In this document: positions 28,501 to 35,772 of the stretch, one piece after another
Position numbering within the stretch: the stretch's first letter is position 1
How the letters are laid out: the number at the start of each line of letters is the position of its first letter
DNA from: Caballeronia sp031450805
GTDB lineage: Bacteria > Pseudomonadota > Gammaproteobacteria > Burkholderiales > Burkholderiaceae
Direction of reading: 5' to 3'
Length of the DNA: 64,000 bases
Assembly: GCF_031450805.1 (NCBI RefSeq)
Contig: NZ_JARTVY010000001.1
Location: 2,728,001-2,792,000 of the forward strand
The notes under the pieces: model-generated
What the model was told of the DNA's origin: nothing
Seen by the model: only the letters and a program-made list of their open reading frames with translations
The model's database searches: none
Position numbers and translations under genes: made by a program

Positions 28501-29041
28501 GCTGTTCGCCCGGCTGGCCGGCGCGCTGCAATTCGATGTAAAACGCGTTCGGAAACAGTTTCGCCCAGCGTTCGGCGTGTCGCTCCGCGCTCGCCTCGTT
28601 GCCCGCCGCGAGCGCCAGGCCGATGTCGCCGCCCTGCGCGCCCGAAAGCGCGAGCAGACCTTCGGCGAGCCCTTCTTCGAGCCATTCGAACATCACTTCC
28701 GCGCGCCCGCGATACTGATTCGTCAGCCAGGCGCGGCTCAGCAATTCGCACAAATTCAGATAGCCGGTCTTGTCGCGCACGAGCAAGAGCAGGCGCGAAG
28801 GCTTGTCGCGATCGGCGGGATTCGTGATCCAGACATCGCAGCCGGCAATCGGCTTGATGCCCTTGCCGCGCGCTTCCTTGTAGAAGCGCACGAGACCGAA
28901 AGCGTTGGCGAGATCGGTAAGCGCGAGCGCACCCTGGCCGTCCTTCGACGCGGCCTTGACGACGTCGTCCAGCCGCACGATGCCGTCGGCAATCGAGAAT
29001 TCGGAGTGGACGCGGAGATGAACGAAGCGGGGATCTGACAT
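25523..29041 (-). CDS. dnaE: DNA polymerase III alpha subunit
   Basis: Catalytic subunit of the replicative polymerase, 1172 residues, normal for proteobacterial DnaE (1160). The N-terminal PHP domain begins FVHLRVHSEFSIADG. The palm carries the catalytic aspartates in PDFDIDFCQEGRDRV, and the region GRGSGAGSLVAYALGI is intact. Toward the C-terminus are the helix-hairpin-helix and an OB-fold (RGKMLIVNLDDGTGQCEVTVF). The start is taken at 29041; an ATG at 29050 would add MSA. It is convergent with the GT2 gene and divergent from trhO. Confidence 0.97.
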   Translation of the reverse strand: MSDPRFVHLRVHSEFSIADGIVRLDDVVKAASKDGQGALALTDLANAFGLVRFYKEARGKGIKPIAGCDVWITNPADRDKPSRLLLLVRDKTGYLNLCELLSRAWLTNQYRGRAEVMFEWLEEGLAEGLLALSGAQGGDIGLALAAGNEASAERHAERWAKLFPNAFYIELQRAGQPGEQPYIQEAVALAAKLRLPVVATHPLQFMTPDDYTAHEARVCISEGDILANPRRQKRFTTDQYFRTQDEMCALFADIPSALANTVEIAKRCNLTLELGKPKLPLFPTPDGMSLDDYLVQLSKEGLEVRLAQLYPDEAEREAQRETYYQRLDFECGTIIKMGFPGYFLIVADFIMWAKNNGVPVGPGRGSGAGSLVAYALGITDLDPLRYNLLFERFLNPERVSMPDFDIDFCQEGRDRVIQYVKGKYGADAVSQIATFGTMAAKAAVRDIGRVLDLGYMFTDGVAKLIPFKPGKHVTIADAMKEEPTLQERFDSEDEVHQLLELAQRVEGLTRNVGMHAGGVLIAPGKLTDFCPLYTQGEDGGVVSQYDKDDVEAVGLVKFDFLGLTTLTILDWAERYIRRLDPSKKDWSLAQVPLDDPASFTILKKANTVAVFQLESRGMQGMLKDAQPDRFEDIIALVALYRPGPMDLIPSFCARKHGREIVEYPDPRVEPVLKETYGIMVYQEQVMQMAQIIGGYSLGGADLLRRAMGKKKPEEMAQHRELFAEGAAKNGLSREKSDEIFDLMEKFAGYGFNKSHAAAYALLAYYTAWLKAHHPAEFMAANMSLAMDDTDKVKILFEDCITNGMSVLPPDINRSAYRFEPVAEADGKRSRTIRYGLGAVKGSGQNAIEEILRAREDGPFVDLFDFCERIDRRVVNRRTVEALIRAGAFDTVHANRAQLLASVPMAMEAAEQAAANAMQAGLFDMGDAPLAKHEYVDEPAWSDKKRLQEEKTALGFYLSGHLFDAYKSEVRRFVRQKIGELKEGRDKLVAGVISSLRTQMTQRGKMLIVNLDDGTGQCEVTVFNEQFEANKALFKEDELLVVQGQARNDAFTGGIRFTVDTAMDLERARSRYAQSVKVEMNGNADALRLKRVLEAHTAGAEAPAAPVAAPSRENGRARQPAPIPNGLNVSIMYRSEHAEGEVRLGDAWRVKPTDELITALRGEFAGSEIEIVY

Positions 29042-29265
29042 GGCCGACATTGTACATCCGGGCTATCGCGAAAACCCTCGCGCAAGCCACGTTAGCCGAA
29101 CGGACGAGGGAGCCGGCGCGGTCGAAATTGCGCATGCTCAAGGCTTCGTGCGAAGCGGCGCACGGCGCGCCGAAGCGACCGCGCGGTTTGCGGGATAATA
29201 CGGCTTTTGCGCGGCTCTACACTGCCGCGTCTGTCTCGTTTTCACGCGTTTCGTCGTCTTTCATC
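29042..29265. promoter_or_regulatory. Divergent dnaE / trhO intergenic region
   Basis: 224 bases between divergent starts. A GATAAT at 29194-29199 is a reasonable -10 for trhO; no clear -35. No gene seen. Confidence 0.35.
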
Positions 29266-30120
29266 ATGAACATTCTGAATCTCTCCGCCTACAAATTCGT
29301 CAGCATCGAGGACGGCGCCGCGTGGCGGCCGCTCGTCACCGAGCGCTGCAACGCGCTCGGTCTGAAGGGCACCATCCTGCTGGCGCCGGAGGGCATCAAC
29401 CTGTTCATTTCAGGGCCGATCGCGCAGGTGCGCGAGTTCATCGACTACATCCGGACGGATGCGCTCTTCGGCGGCCGCTTCGCCGATCTGCAGTTCAAGG
29501 AGAGCCTGTCGGACACGCAGCCGTTCCGGCGCATGCTGGTCAGGCTCAAGCGCGAAATCATCACGATGAAGAAGCCCGCGATCAAGCCCGAACTCGGCCG
29601 CGCGCCCGCCGTCGATGCGCCCACGCTCAAGGCGTGGCTCGACCGCGGCCACGACGACGCGGGCCGCCCGGTCGTCATGCTCGACACGCGCAATGCGTTC
29701 GAAGTCGATGTCGGCACCTTCGACAACGCGCTCGACTACCGCATCAGCAAGTTCAGCGAATTCCCCGAAGTGATCGAGCAGAATCGGGCCGACCTGGAAG
29801 GCAAGACGGTCGTCTCCTTCTGCACCGGCGGAATTCGCTGCGAAAAGGCTGCGATACACATGAAGGAAGTGGGCATCGAGCACGTGTATCAGCTCGAAGG
29901 CGGCATTCTGAAATACTTCGAGGAAGTGGGCGGCGCGCATTACAACGGCGACTGCTTCGTGTTCGATTACCGCACGGCGCTCAACCCGAAACTCGAACCG
30001 ACGGAGACGGCGCAATGTTTCGCGTGCCGCGCGGTCGTGAGCGCGGAAGACCAGCAATCGCCGTTTTACAAGCCGGGCGAAGCCTGCCCGGCGTGCCATC
30101 CCGAAGCGAAGGCGGCTTAA
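29266..30120 (+). CDS. trhO: tRNA uridine(34) hydroxylase, rhodanese-domain (TrhO/YceA)
   Basis: O2-dependent hydroxylase making 5-hydroxyuridine at tRNA position 34. The 284-residue protein has an N-terminal acylphosphatase-like domain (ALGLKGTILLAPEGINLFIS) and a rhodanese domain with the active-site Cys in VSFCTGGIRCEKAA. A C-terminal Cys-rich element, CFACR ... CPACH, resembles a zinc site and occurs in part of the family. The start at 29266 matches the usual N-terminus MNILNLSAYKF. gluQ follows 10 bases downstream, so the two tRNA-modification genes probably share a transcript. Confidence 0.93.
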   Translation: MNILNLSAYKFVSIEDGAAWRPLVTERCNALGLKGTILLAPEGINLFISGPIAQVREFIDYIRTDALFGGRFADLQFKESLSDTQPFRRMLVRLKREIITMKKPAIKPELGRAPAVDAPTLKAWLDRGHDDAGRPVVMLDTRNAFEVDVGTFDNALDYRISKFSEFPEVIEQNRADLEGKTVVSFCTGGIRCEKAAIHMKEVGIEHVYQLEGGILKYFEEVGGAHYNGDCFVFDYRTALNPKLEPTETAQCFACRAVVSAEDQQSPFYKPGEACPACHPEAKAA

Positions 30121-30130
30121 GCGCCCGTAC

Positions 30131-31003
30131 ATGACTTATCGCGGCCGCTTCGCGCCCTCGCCGACCGGCCCGCTGCACGCGGGATCGCTCGTGAGTGCGC
30201 TCGCGAGTTATCTCGATGCACGCGCCCACGGCGGAAGGTGGATCGTGCGGATCGAGGATGTCGACGCACCGCGAACCGTGCCCGGCGCCGCCGCCGATAT
30301 CCTCGCGACGCTCGGCGCTTTCGGCATGCATTCCGACGAGCCGCCCGTGTGGCAGAGCCAGCGTGATACGGCCTACGCCCACGCGTTCGACGCATTGCAG
30401 GCGGCCGGTCACGTTTATCCCTGCGGCTGTACGCGTCGCGAGATCGCCGATTCCCTCGTGCATGCTCATGCGCGCCATGCGACGCTGGCCTATCCGGGAA
30501 CGTGCCGTGCCGGTTTGCACGGCCGCCCCGCGCGCGCGTGGCGCTTGCGCGTTCCGGACGGAGACGCCGCGTGCATTGCCTTCGCGGATCGCTGGCAAGG
30601 GCCGCAAGCGCAGAATCTGGCGACGGAAGTCGGCGATTTCGCGCTGAAGCGCGCGGACGGCTTGTGGGCGTATCAACTTGCCGTCGTCGTCGACGATGCG
30701 GAGGCGGGCATCACGCACATCGTGCGCGGCGCGGACCTGCTCGATTCGACCGCGCGCCAGATCTATCTTCAGCGATGCCTCGGCGTGCCGACGCCGTCGT
30801 ACCTGCATGTGCCGGTGCTCAACAACGAGGCCGGCGAAAAGCTCAGCAAGCAGACCGGCGCGACGCCGCTGAATCGCGACGCCCCGCTCGATGCGCTCTT
30901 GCAGGCGGCGTGCCATCTGGGCATCGACGCGTCGTCGGCCTCTTCCCTCGATGCTTTCTACGCCGCCGCGACAGATCAATGGGCGCGCCGCTTCGGGCGG
31001 TAA
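30131..31003 (+). CDS. gluQ: Glutamyl-Q tRNA(Asp) synthetase
   Basis: Truncated GluRS paralog that attaches glutamate to queuosine at position 34 of tRNA(Asp). The 290-residue product has the HIGH-like signature FAPSPTGPLHAGSL, the KMSKS-like KLSKQ, and no anticodon-binding domain. A Cys cluster CGCTRREI with a later YPGTCR matches the zinc site of GluQ-RS. It follows trhO by 10 bases; both act on tRNA wobble positions. Ends just before a bidirectional terminator. Confidence 0.95.
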   Translation: MTYRGRFAPSPTGPLHAGSLVSALASYLDARAHGGRWIVRIEDVDAPRTVPGAAADILATLGAFGMHSDEPPVWQSQRDTAYAHAFDALQAAGHVYPCGCTRREIADSLVHAHARHATLAYPGTCRAGLHGRPARAWRLRVPDGDAACIAFADRWQGPQAQNLATEVGDFALKRADGLWAYQLAVVVDDAEAGITHIVRGADLLDSTARQIYLQRCLGVPTPSYLHVPVLNNEAGEKLSKQTGATPLNRDAPLDALLQAACHLGIDASSASSLDAFYAAATDQWARRFGR

Positions 31004-31010
31004 AAGAAAA

Positions 31011-31037
31011 ACGGCAGCCGTAAAAGGCTGCCGTTTT
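31011..31037. terminator. Bidirectional terminator between gluQ and rhlE
   Basis: Perfect 9-bp stem ACGGCAGCC / GGCTGCCGT with a 6-base loop. TTTT follows on the plus strand, and the plus-strand AAAAGAAAAA before it provides a T-tract for the minus-strand rhlE transcript. Confidence 0.9.
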
Positions 31038-31045
31038 CGCTTCGA

Positions 31046-32536
31046 TCAGGACGTCTTTCGCGGCATCCCGAGACCCCCGAGCAACGCCGCGAGCGACTGC
31101 TTCGACGCGCTCTTGCGCTCGGGTTCGGGCGATTCTTCCTGCCGCTTCATCGCCGACGGCGACGGCTCATACGGCTTCAGGAAGAATTCGTCGATGGGCT
31201 GCTGACGCCCGCGCGGCCGGTCGTACGAACCGGATCCGGACGAAGTGCGCCGGCGCGATCCCGCCTCCTCCCGCCCGCCATGACGATGCTCCGTGCGCTC
31301 GCCGCGCGGCGGACGCTCGTCGCGCCGTGCGCCCTCGCGCCGCACCGGTGCGGTCACATGAAGCGTCTGCACCTCGAGCGGACGCTTGATGAGCTTTTCG
31401 ATGTCCGCGAGTTGCTTGCGCTCGTTGGCGCTGCACAGCGACAGCGCATCGCCCGATGCGCCCGCGCGCCCCGTGCGGCCGATGCGGTGCACGTAGTCCT
31501 CGGCGTTGAACGGCAGATCGAAGTTGATCACCGCCGGCAGTTCGGCGATATCGAGGCCGCGCGCCGCGACATCGGTGGCGACGAGCGCCTCGACCTCACC
31601 GCGCTTGAAGGCGTCGAGCGCCTGCATCCGTTCGCTTTGCGAGCGGTCGCCGTGGATGGCGGTCGCCACGATGCCGTCGCGCTCCAGCACGCGCGCAAGC
31701 CGGCTCGCGCCGATCTTGCTGTTGCAGAACACGATGACCTGCTTCAGTTCCCGCTCGCGGATGATCTGGGCCACCGCGCCGGATTTATCACTCTCGTGCA
31801 CCTCGTAGACGATCTGGCGCACGTTGGCGTTGGTCGAATTGCTGCGCGCGACTTCGATCGTCTGCGGGTTGCGCAGATACGTCGAAGCGAGCTTCTTGAT
31901 TTCCGGCGAAAAGGTCGCCGAGAAGAGCAGCGTCTGACGTTCCTTCGGCAGCAAATTCAGGATGCGCTGCAGGTCGGGCAGAAAGCCCATGTCGAGCATG
32001 CGGTCGGCTTCGTCGAGCACGAGCATCTGGACCTGGCCGAGATTCAGCGTCTTTTGCTGTACGTGGTCGAGCAGGCGGCCCGGCGTCGCGATCAGGATTT
32101 CGACGCCGCGCCGCAACGCCTCCGACTGCGGGTTCATGTCGACGCCGCCGAAAACGACCGTGCTGCGCAGCGGCGTGTGCTTCGAGTACGTCTGCACGTT
32201 GGCGGCCACCTGATCGGCGAGCTCGCGGGTCGGCGTCAGCATCAGCGCGCGGACCGGATGGCGAGCCGGCGAAGCGCTCGTGTTCGCCATCGGCAAGAGG
32301 CGCTGGATGATGGGCAGCGAGAAGCTCGCGGTCTTGCCGGTGCCGGTCTGAGCCGCGCCCATCACGTCTCGGCCCGCGAGGACGACGGGGATGGCTTTAG
32401 CCTGGATCGGCGTGGGCGTGGTATAGCCGGACTCGCTCACCGCCCTGAGAATGTCGGCGGACAGGCCGAACTGGTCGAACGTGAGCGCGGCCGCGGCTTC
32501 TTCGGTGGGCGTGTTTGTGGCGACGGAATCAGACAT
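31046..32536 (-). CDS. rhlE: DEAD-box ATP-dependent RNA helicase, RhlE-like
   Basis: 496-residue DEAD-box helicase that remodels RNA, probably in ribosome assembly or cold adaptation. Motifs in order: Q-motif GYTTPTPIQAKAIP, motif I AQTGTGKT, Ia PTRELA, II VLDEADRML, III SAT, and VI HRIGRTGRAG. The core ends near residue 390; the last 100 residues are Arg/Glu-rich and disordered, as in RhlE proteins. It is read toward gluQ and has a long upstream region. Confidence 0.94.
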   Translation of the reverse strand: MSDSVATNTPTEEAAAALTFDQFGLSADILRAVSESGYTTPTPIQAKAIPVVLAGRDVMGAAQTGTGKTASFSLPIIQRLLPMANTSASPARHPVRALMLTPTRELADQVAANVQTYSKHTPLRSTVVFGGVDMNPQSEALRRGVEILIATPGRLLDHVQQKTLNLGQVQMLVLDEADRMLDMGFLPDLQRILNLLPKERQTLLFSATFSPEIKKLASTYLRNPQTIEVARSNSTNANVRQIVYEVHESDKSGAVAQIIRERELKQVIVFCNSKIGASRLARVLERDGIVATAIHGDRSQSERMQALDAFKRGEVEALVATDVAARGLDIAELPAVINFDLPFNAEDYVHRIGRTGRAGASGDALSLCSANERKQLADIEKLIKRPLEVQTLHVTAPVRREGARRDERPPRGERTEHRHGGREEAGSRRRTSSGSGSYDRPRGRQQPIDEFFLKPYEPSPSAMKRQEESPEPERKSASKQSLAALLGGLGMPRKTS

Positions 32537-32969
32537 GGTGACTATCTTGGCTTTCGCTAAAGGTCCGCTCGATGCGGCGCGCGTAACGGATGGCTCGGGT
32601 GCTTCGGATGATTCGAATGGTCCAGCCGGTCACGCGTGAATGTTTCGATGACGCGGAAAAGGTCCGCGACGTAATGGGCAAGAGATTAGGCGCCCGGTGT
32701 GCGCTTGTCGCAATCGGCAGGCCGCCGGTGCGTCGCGCGTCGCGCCTTCGCTGCCGCGCGACGAATCCTTCGATGGAACACCGCTTCGACCACCGCTTAC
32801 ACCACCCTCTCGCGACGACGGATGGATGCCCGCCATAGCGGTCTTCGGGCGCTCTTTGCCCGCCCGGCGCTGCACGCGATCCACCCGCCATCGCTGCGGC
32901 CCGGTCATTGCCGGAAAACCGTGCATTGTAGCACCGCCCCGGGGAGCGCTCCGCCGCGGGGCGTTCCGC
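32537..32969. other. Intergenic region upstream of rhlE
   Basis: 433 bases without a gene I can support. It should hold the minus-strand rhlE promoter near 32540-32650. Close to the other end, arms CGCCCC / GGGGCG (32935-32940 and 32958-32963) form a GC-rich hairpin after the small secreted gene, with no T-tract, so it is a weak terminator candidate. A minus-strand TACAAT at 32925-32930 is a possible -10. Confidence 0.4.
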
Positions 32970-33335
32970 CTATCTTGGCCGCGCGTGGCAATCCGCGAGC
33001 AGCGGAGGCGAGTCTTTCGGGGCGGTTTCGTCGTAGAGATTCGCTTGCGGACCCTTGGTCCACCAGACGAACCGGTCGGCGACGTACCTTGCCCCTGAAC
33101 CCGCCATGACGCTCACGAACAACAGCTTGCGACCATCGACGGTCAGCGCGGCGAAGCTCTGCCGGTTGCGCGTGTTCGTGTACTGCACGGACACGGTCTT
33201 GCCGTCCTTGCAGTCATAGCGCGTGGCTTGCGTCGATTCCGCCTGGATCTGCGGGACCGTCAGCGGCATCGCGAACGCGGATTGCATGGCCATGGCGGCC
33301 ATCGTGAATGCGAGAAACGTTTTCATGCTAATCAT
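32970..33335 (-). CDS. Small secreted protein, MliC-like
   Basis: A 121-residue protein with a Sec signal peptide (KTFLAFTMAAMAMQSAFA, cleavage after AFA). The mature part has YDCKDGKTVSVQYTN, followed by LTVDGRKLLFVSVMAGSGARY and a late Cys. This is reminiscent of MliC/PliC lysozyme inhibitors, which also begin with a Cys-containing Y-x-C strand and have a conserved Ser-Gly-ARY. The call is tentative. The ATG at 33335 overlaps the stop of the upstream lipoprotein as ATGA; an internal ATG at 33326 would also leave an intact signal peptide. It is last in a purT-led operon. Confidence 0.7.
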   Translation of the reverse strand: MISMKTFLAFTMAAMAMQSAFAMPLTVPQIQAESTQATRYDCKDGKTVSVQYTNTRNRQSFAALTVDGRKLLFVSVMAGSGARYVADRFVWWTKGPQANLYDETAPKDSPPLLADCHARPR

Positions 33336-33502
33336 GGATCGATGACTTCCGCGCAAACGTCGGTCGGCGCAGCTGCGACATGGCCGACCACCGGCACGAT
33401 CTTCAGCCCCGCCGATACGATCCTGCACGGCGCGGCCGCGAGTCCGCAGCCCGACAGTCCCACGCACGCCGCGACGAGCGCGGCCAGCCCCAAGCGTTTC
33501 AC
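33332..33502 (-). CDS. Very small lipoprotein (56 residues, GTG start)
   Basis: A 56-residue lipoprotein too short for most gene finders. It begins with GTG at 33502, preceded by a perfect AGGAGG seven bases upstream. The N-terminus KRLGLAALVAACVGLSGC is a textbook lipobox signal (LSGC), leaving a 38-residue mature peptide with three Cys, GLKIVPVVGHVAAAP and a short acidic end. It lies 28 bases after purT and its stop overlaps the next start (ATGA). It resembles DUF6726-type tiny lipoproteins, but I am not certain of the family. Function unknown. Confidence 0.8.
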   Translation of the reverse strand: MKRLGLAALVAACVGLSGCGLAAAPCRIVSAGLKIVPVVGHVAAAPTDVCAEVIDP

Positions 33503-33530
33503 CCTGGCCTCCTGTCGACGGACGATGCCG

Positions 33531-34778
33531 TCACTTCGTTGAAACCGGCCGCACCTTCGATGCCGCCAGTTTCGCCCGCTCACGCGCCTCGCCGATGTCG
33601 ACGCCGGTCGCGACCGCCACGCCCATGCGGCGCTTCGCGAAGCTCTCGGGCTTGCCGAAGAGGCGCAAGTCCGCGCCCGGCACCGCCAGCGCGTCGCGCA
33701 CGCCCTCGAACGCGATGCCCGCTTCGTCGATGCCGCCATAGATCACCGCCGACGCGCCGGGCGCGCTCAGCGACGTATCGACGGGCAAGCCGAGAATGGC
33801 GCGCGCATGCAATTCGAACTCGGAAAAGCGCTGCGTCGCGAGCGTGACGAGGCCGGTATCGTGCGGGCGCGGGCTGACTTCGGAGAACCAGACGTCGTCC
33901 CCGCGCACGAAAAGTTCGACGCCGAAAAGCCCGCGGCCGCCAAGCGCCGTCGTGACCTTCGCGGCGACGTCGCGCGCCTTCGCAAGCGCGGCGGGACTCA
34001 TGGGCTGCGGCTGCCACGATTCGACGTAATCGCCCGCTACCTGCACGTGCCCGATCGGCTCGCAGAAGAAGGTCTGCGTCTCGCCGCTCGCGGGATCGGC
34101 GGCGCGCACGGTGAGTTGCGTGATCTCGTACTCGAAGTCGATGAAACCCTCGACGATGACCCGCCCGTGGTTCACACGTCCGCCCGCCATCGCATGATTC
34201 CAGGCCGGTTCGATGTCCGCCTCGCTCCGAAGCACGGACTGTCCCTTGCCCGACGACGACATCACCGGCTTCACGACGCACGGATAGCCGATTGTCGCGA
34301 TCGCCGCCTTCATTTCGTCGAGCGATTGCGCGAACGCATACGGCGAAGTCGGCAGGCCGAGCGTTTCGGCGGCAAGACGGCGAATGCCTTCGCGGTTCAT
34401 CGTGAGCTGCGTGGCGCGCGCCGTCGGGATGACGGCCGCGGCGCCCGAGGCTTCGATTTCAGCGAGCGCGTCGGTAGCAATCGCCTCGATCTCCGGCACG
34501 ATCAGATGCGGCCGCTCCTTGTCGACGAGCGCGCGCAAGGCGGCGGGATCGGTCATGTCGATCACGTGCGCGCGATGCGCGACCTGATGACCCGGTGCAT
34601 TCGGGTATCGGTCTACCGCGATCACTTCGACGCCCAGGCGCTGCAGCGCGATGATCACTTCCTTGCCCAGCTCGCCGGCGCCGAGCAGCATCACACGCGT
34701 GGCGCGGGAAGAAAGCGGCGTGCCGATCGACGATGCAAAATCTCTTGCTACGTTCTGTCCGGCCTGGTCCGTCTGCAT
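33531..34778 (-). CDS. purT: Formate-dependent phosphoribosylglycinamide formyltransferase
   Basis: ATP-grasp enzyme using formate and ATP to formylate GAR in purine synthesis, an alternative to folate-dependent PurN. The 415-residue product has the N-terminal RVMLLGAGELGKEVIIALQ, the ATP-binding PCVVKPVMSSSGKGQSVL, and the metal-binding FGVELFVRG and SEVSPRPHDTG. I chose the ATG at 34778, which gives about 20 residues more than E. coli PurT; longer readings extend into non-homologous sequence. Two tiny envelope genes follow closely and look co-transcribed. Confidence 0.95.
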   Translation of the reverse strand: MQTDQAGQNVARDFASSIGTPLSSRATRVMLLGAGELGKEVIIALQRLGVEVIAVDRYPNAPGHQVAHRAHVIDMTDPAALRALVDKERPHLIVPEIEAIATDALAEIEASGAAAVIPTARATQLTMNREGIRRLAAETLGLPTSPYAFAQSLDEMKAAIATIGYPCVVKPVMSSSGKGQSVLRSEADIEPAWNHAMAGGRVNHGRVIVEGFIDFEYEITQLTVRAADPASGETQTFFCEPIGHVQVAGDYVESWQPQPMSPAALAKARDVAAKVTTALGGRGLFGVELFVRGDDVWFSEVSPRPHDTGLVTLATQRFSEFELHARAILGLPVDTSLSAPGASAVIYGGIDEAGIAFEGVRDALAVPGADLRLFGKPESFAKRRMGVAVATGVDIGEARERAKLAASKVRPVSTK

Positions 34779-35051
34779 GCGTGCTCCAATGGAATCGGGT
34801 TGTGCGTCGGTATTCGAAGGCGTGCGCGAGCCCATCGAGAACCGGTTGGCGGCGATGTTAACACGCACCGTCCGCGCGCTCCCTTCTGCCGTCCGGCATA
34901 TTGACAAGCCGTATTGACTCGCGCCCGTAGCCGGAATTCCCGGGTGCGTCGCCGAGAATCGGGCCATTGATCGTTTTCTTGCACGTCGACGCTGGACAAA
35001 CCACAGGACGCGTGCGGTACCCTTACGCTTTCGCCAGCCTCAGGATCATCG

Positions 35052-35612
35052 ATGTCCTCGCATTTGCCCCGCGCACCGCTTTCGCTCTCCTCATGGTCGT
35101 CGACGAAACTCCTGTCGCGCTGCACCGGCGCGGCGCTCGTCGTGGCGAGCCTCCTCGGCGGATGCGCCATGCCGAATCATCCCGACGCGAGCGCGCCGCC
35201 CACCGATCCCTACAATCCCGCCGCAACCCAGTTGCTCGACGACACGCAATGGGAACTCACCGCCTGGACCGACGCGAACGGCCAGCCGCGCACGCTTCCT
35301 AACGCCGGGCCAGGCGGGCAGCCGATCACGCTTTCCTTCTCGACCGAAAGCGGCCGCCGGCGCGCGAGCGGGTTCTCCGGCTGCAATCGCTACACCGGCG
35401 CGTACGATCTGAAAGACGGCAAGCTGAGCTTCGGCCCGCTTGCCGCCACGCGCATGGCCTGCCCGTCGCAGGCTATCGGCGCGCTGGAGCAGCCTTATCT
35501 CGACGGCCTCGCGCACGTCGCGAAGAGCGGCGTCCAGATGAACCCGCCGCCATCGCTGCAGTTGACGTTCGAGAACGGCCAGGTGCTCACCTTCGCACGA
35601 CGCGCCCCATGA
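35052..35612 (+). CDS. META-domain (HslJ-like) lipoprotein
   Basis: A 186-residue lipoprotein. The signal region ends in VVASLLGGC (lipobox) near residue 38. The mature part holds a META domain: TQWELTAW, then LSFSTESGRRRASGFSGCNRYTGAY and GPLAATRMACPSQAIGALE. META/HslJ proteins are linked to novobiocin resistance and heat shock, with no known chemistry. The signal peptide is long, so a start further in (but upstream of the lipobox) is possible. Stands alone between purT and ftsK. Confidence 0.85.
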   Translation: MSSHLPRAPLSLSSWSSTKLLSRCTGAALVVASLLGGCAMPNHPDASAPPTDPYNPAATQLLDDTQWELTAWTDANGQPRTLPNAGPGGQPITLSFSTESGRRRASGFSGCNRYTGAYDLKDGKLSFGPLAATRMACPSQAIGALEQPYLDGLAHVAKSGVQMNPPPSLQLTFENGQVLTFARRAP

Positions 35613-35772
35613 GCGCGGCCTGCCCCAATGCTGTTGCGCGCTCACGCCATCGCGCGTCGCGTTTAGTCGCGACCCGTTAAACTGCTCGATCGATACGCCT
35701 GGCCCGCTCGCACGACGCGTGCTGCCGGGCAGCAGTTCCATCCGTCTCACCCAACCTTGGTTCATCCTTAGC

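Noticed and set aside
26246..29038. A 930-residue open frame opposite dnaE
   Set aside because: Composition is that of an antisense shadow; no family motif, and dnaE fully explains the stretch.
32590..33098. Short plus-strand frames upstream of rhlE
   Set aside because: Compositionally like shadows, with no motif or ribosome site.
35719..35772. Upstream GTG start for FtsK
   Set aside because: It would place 18 polar residues before the first membrane helix; the ATG at 35773 gives the usual N-terminus.
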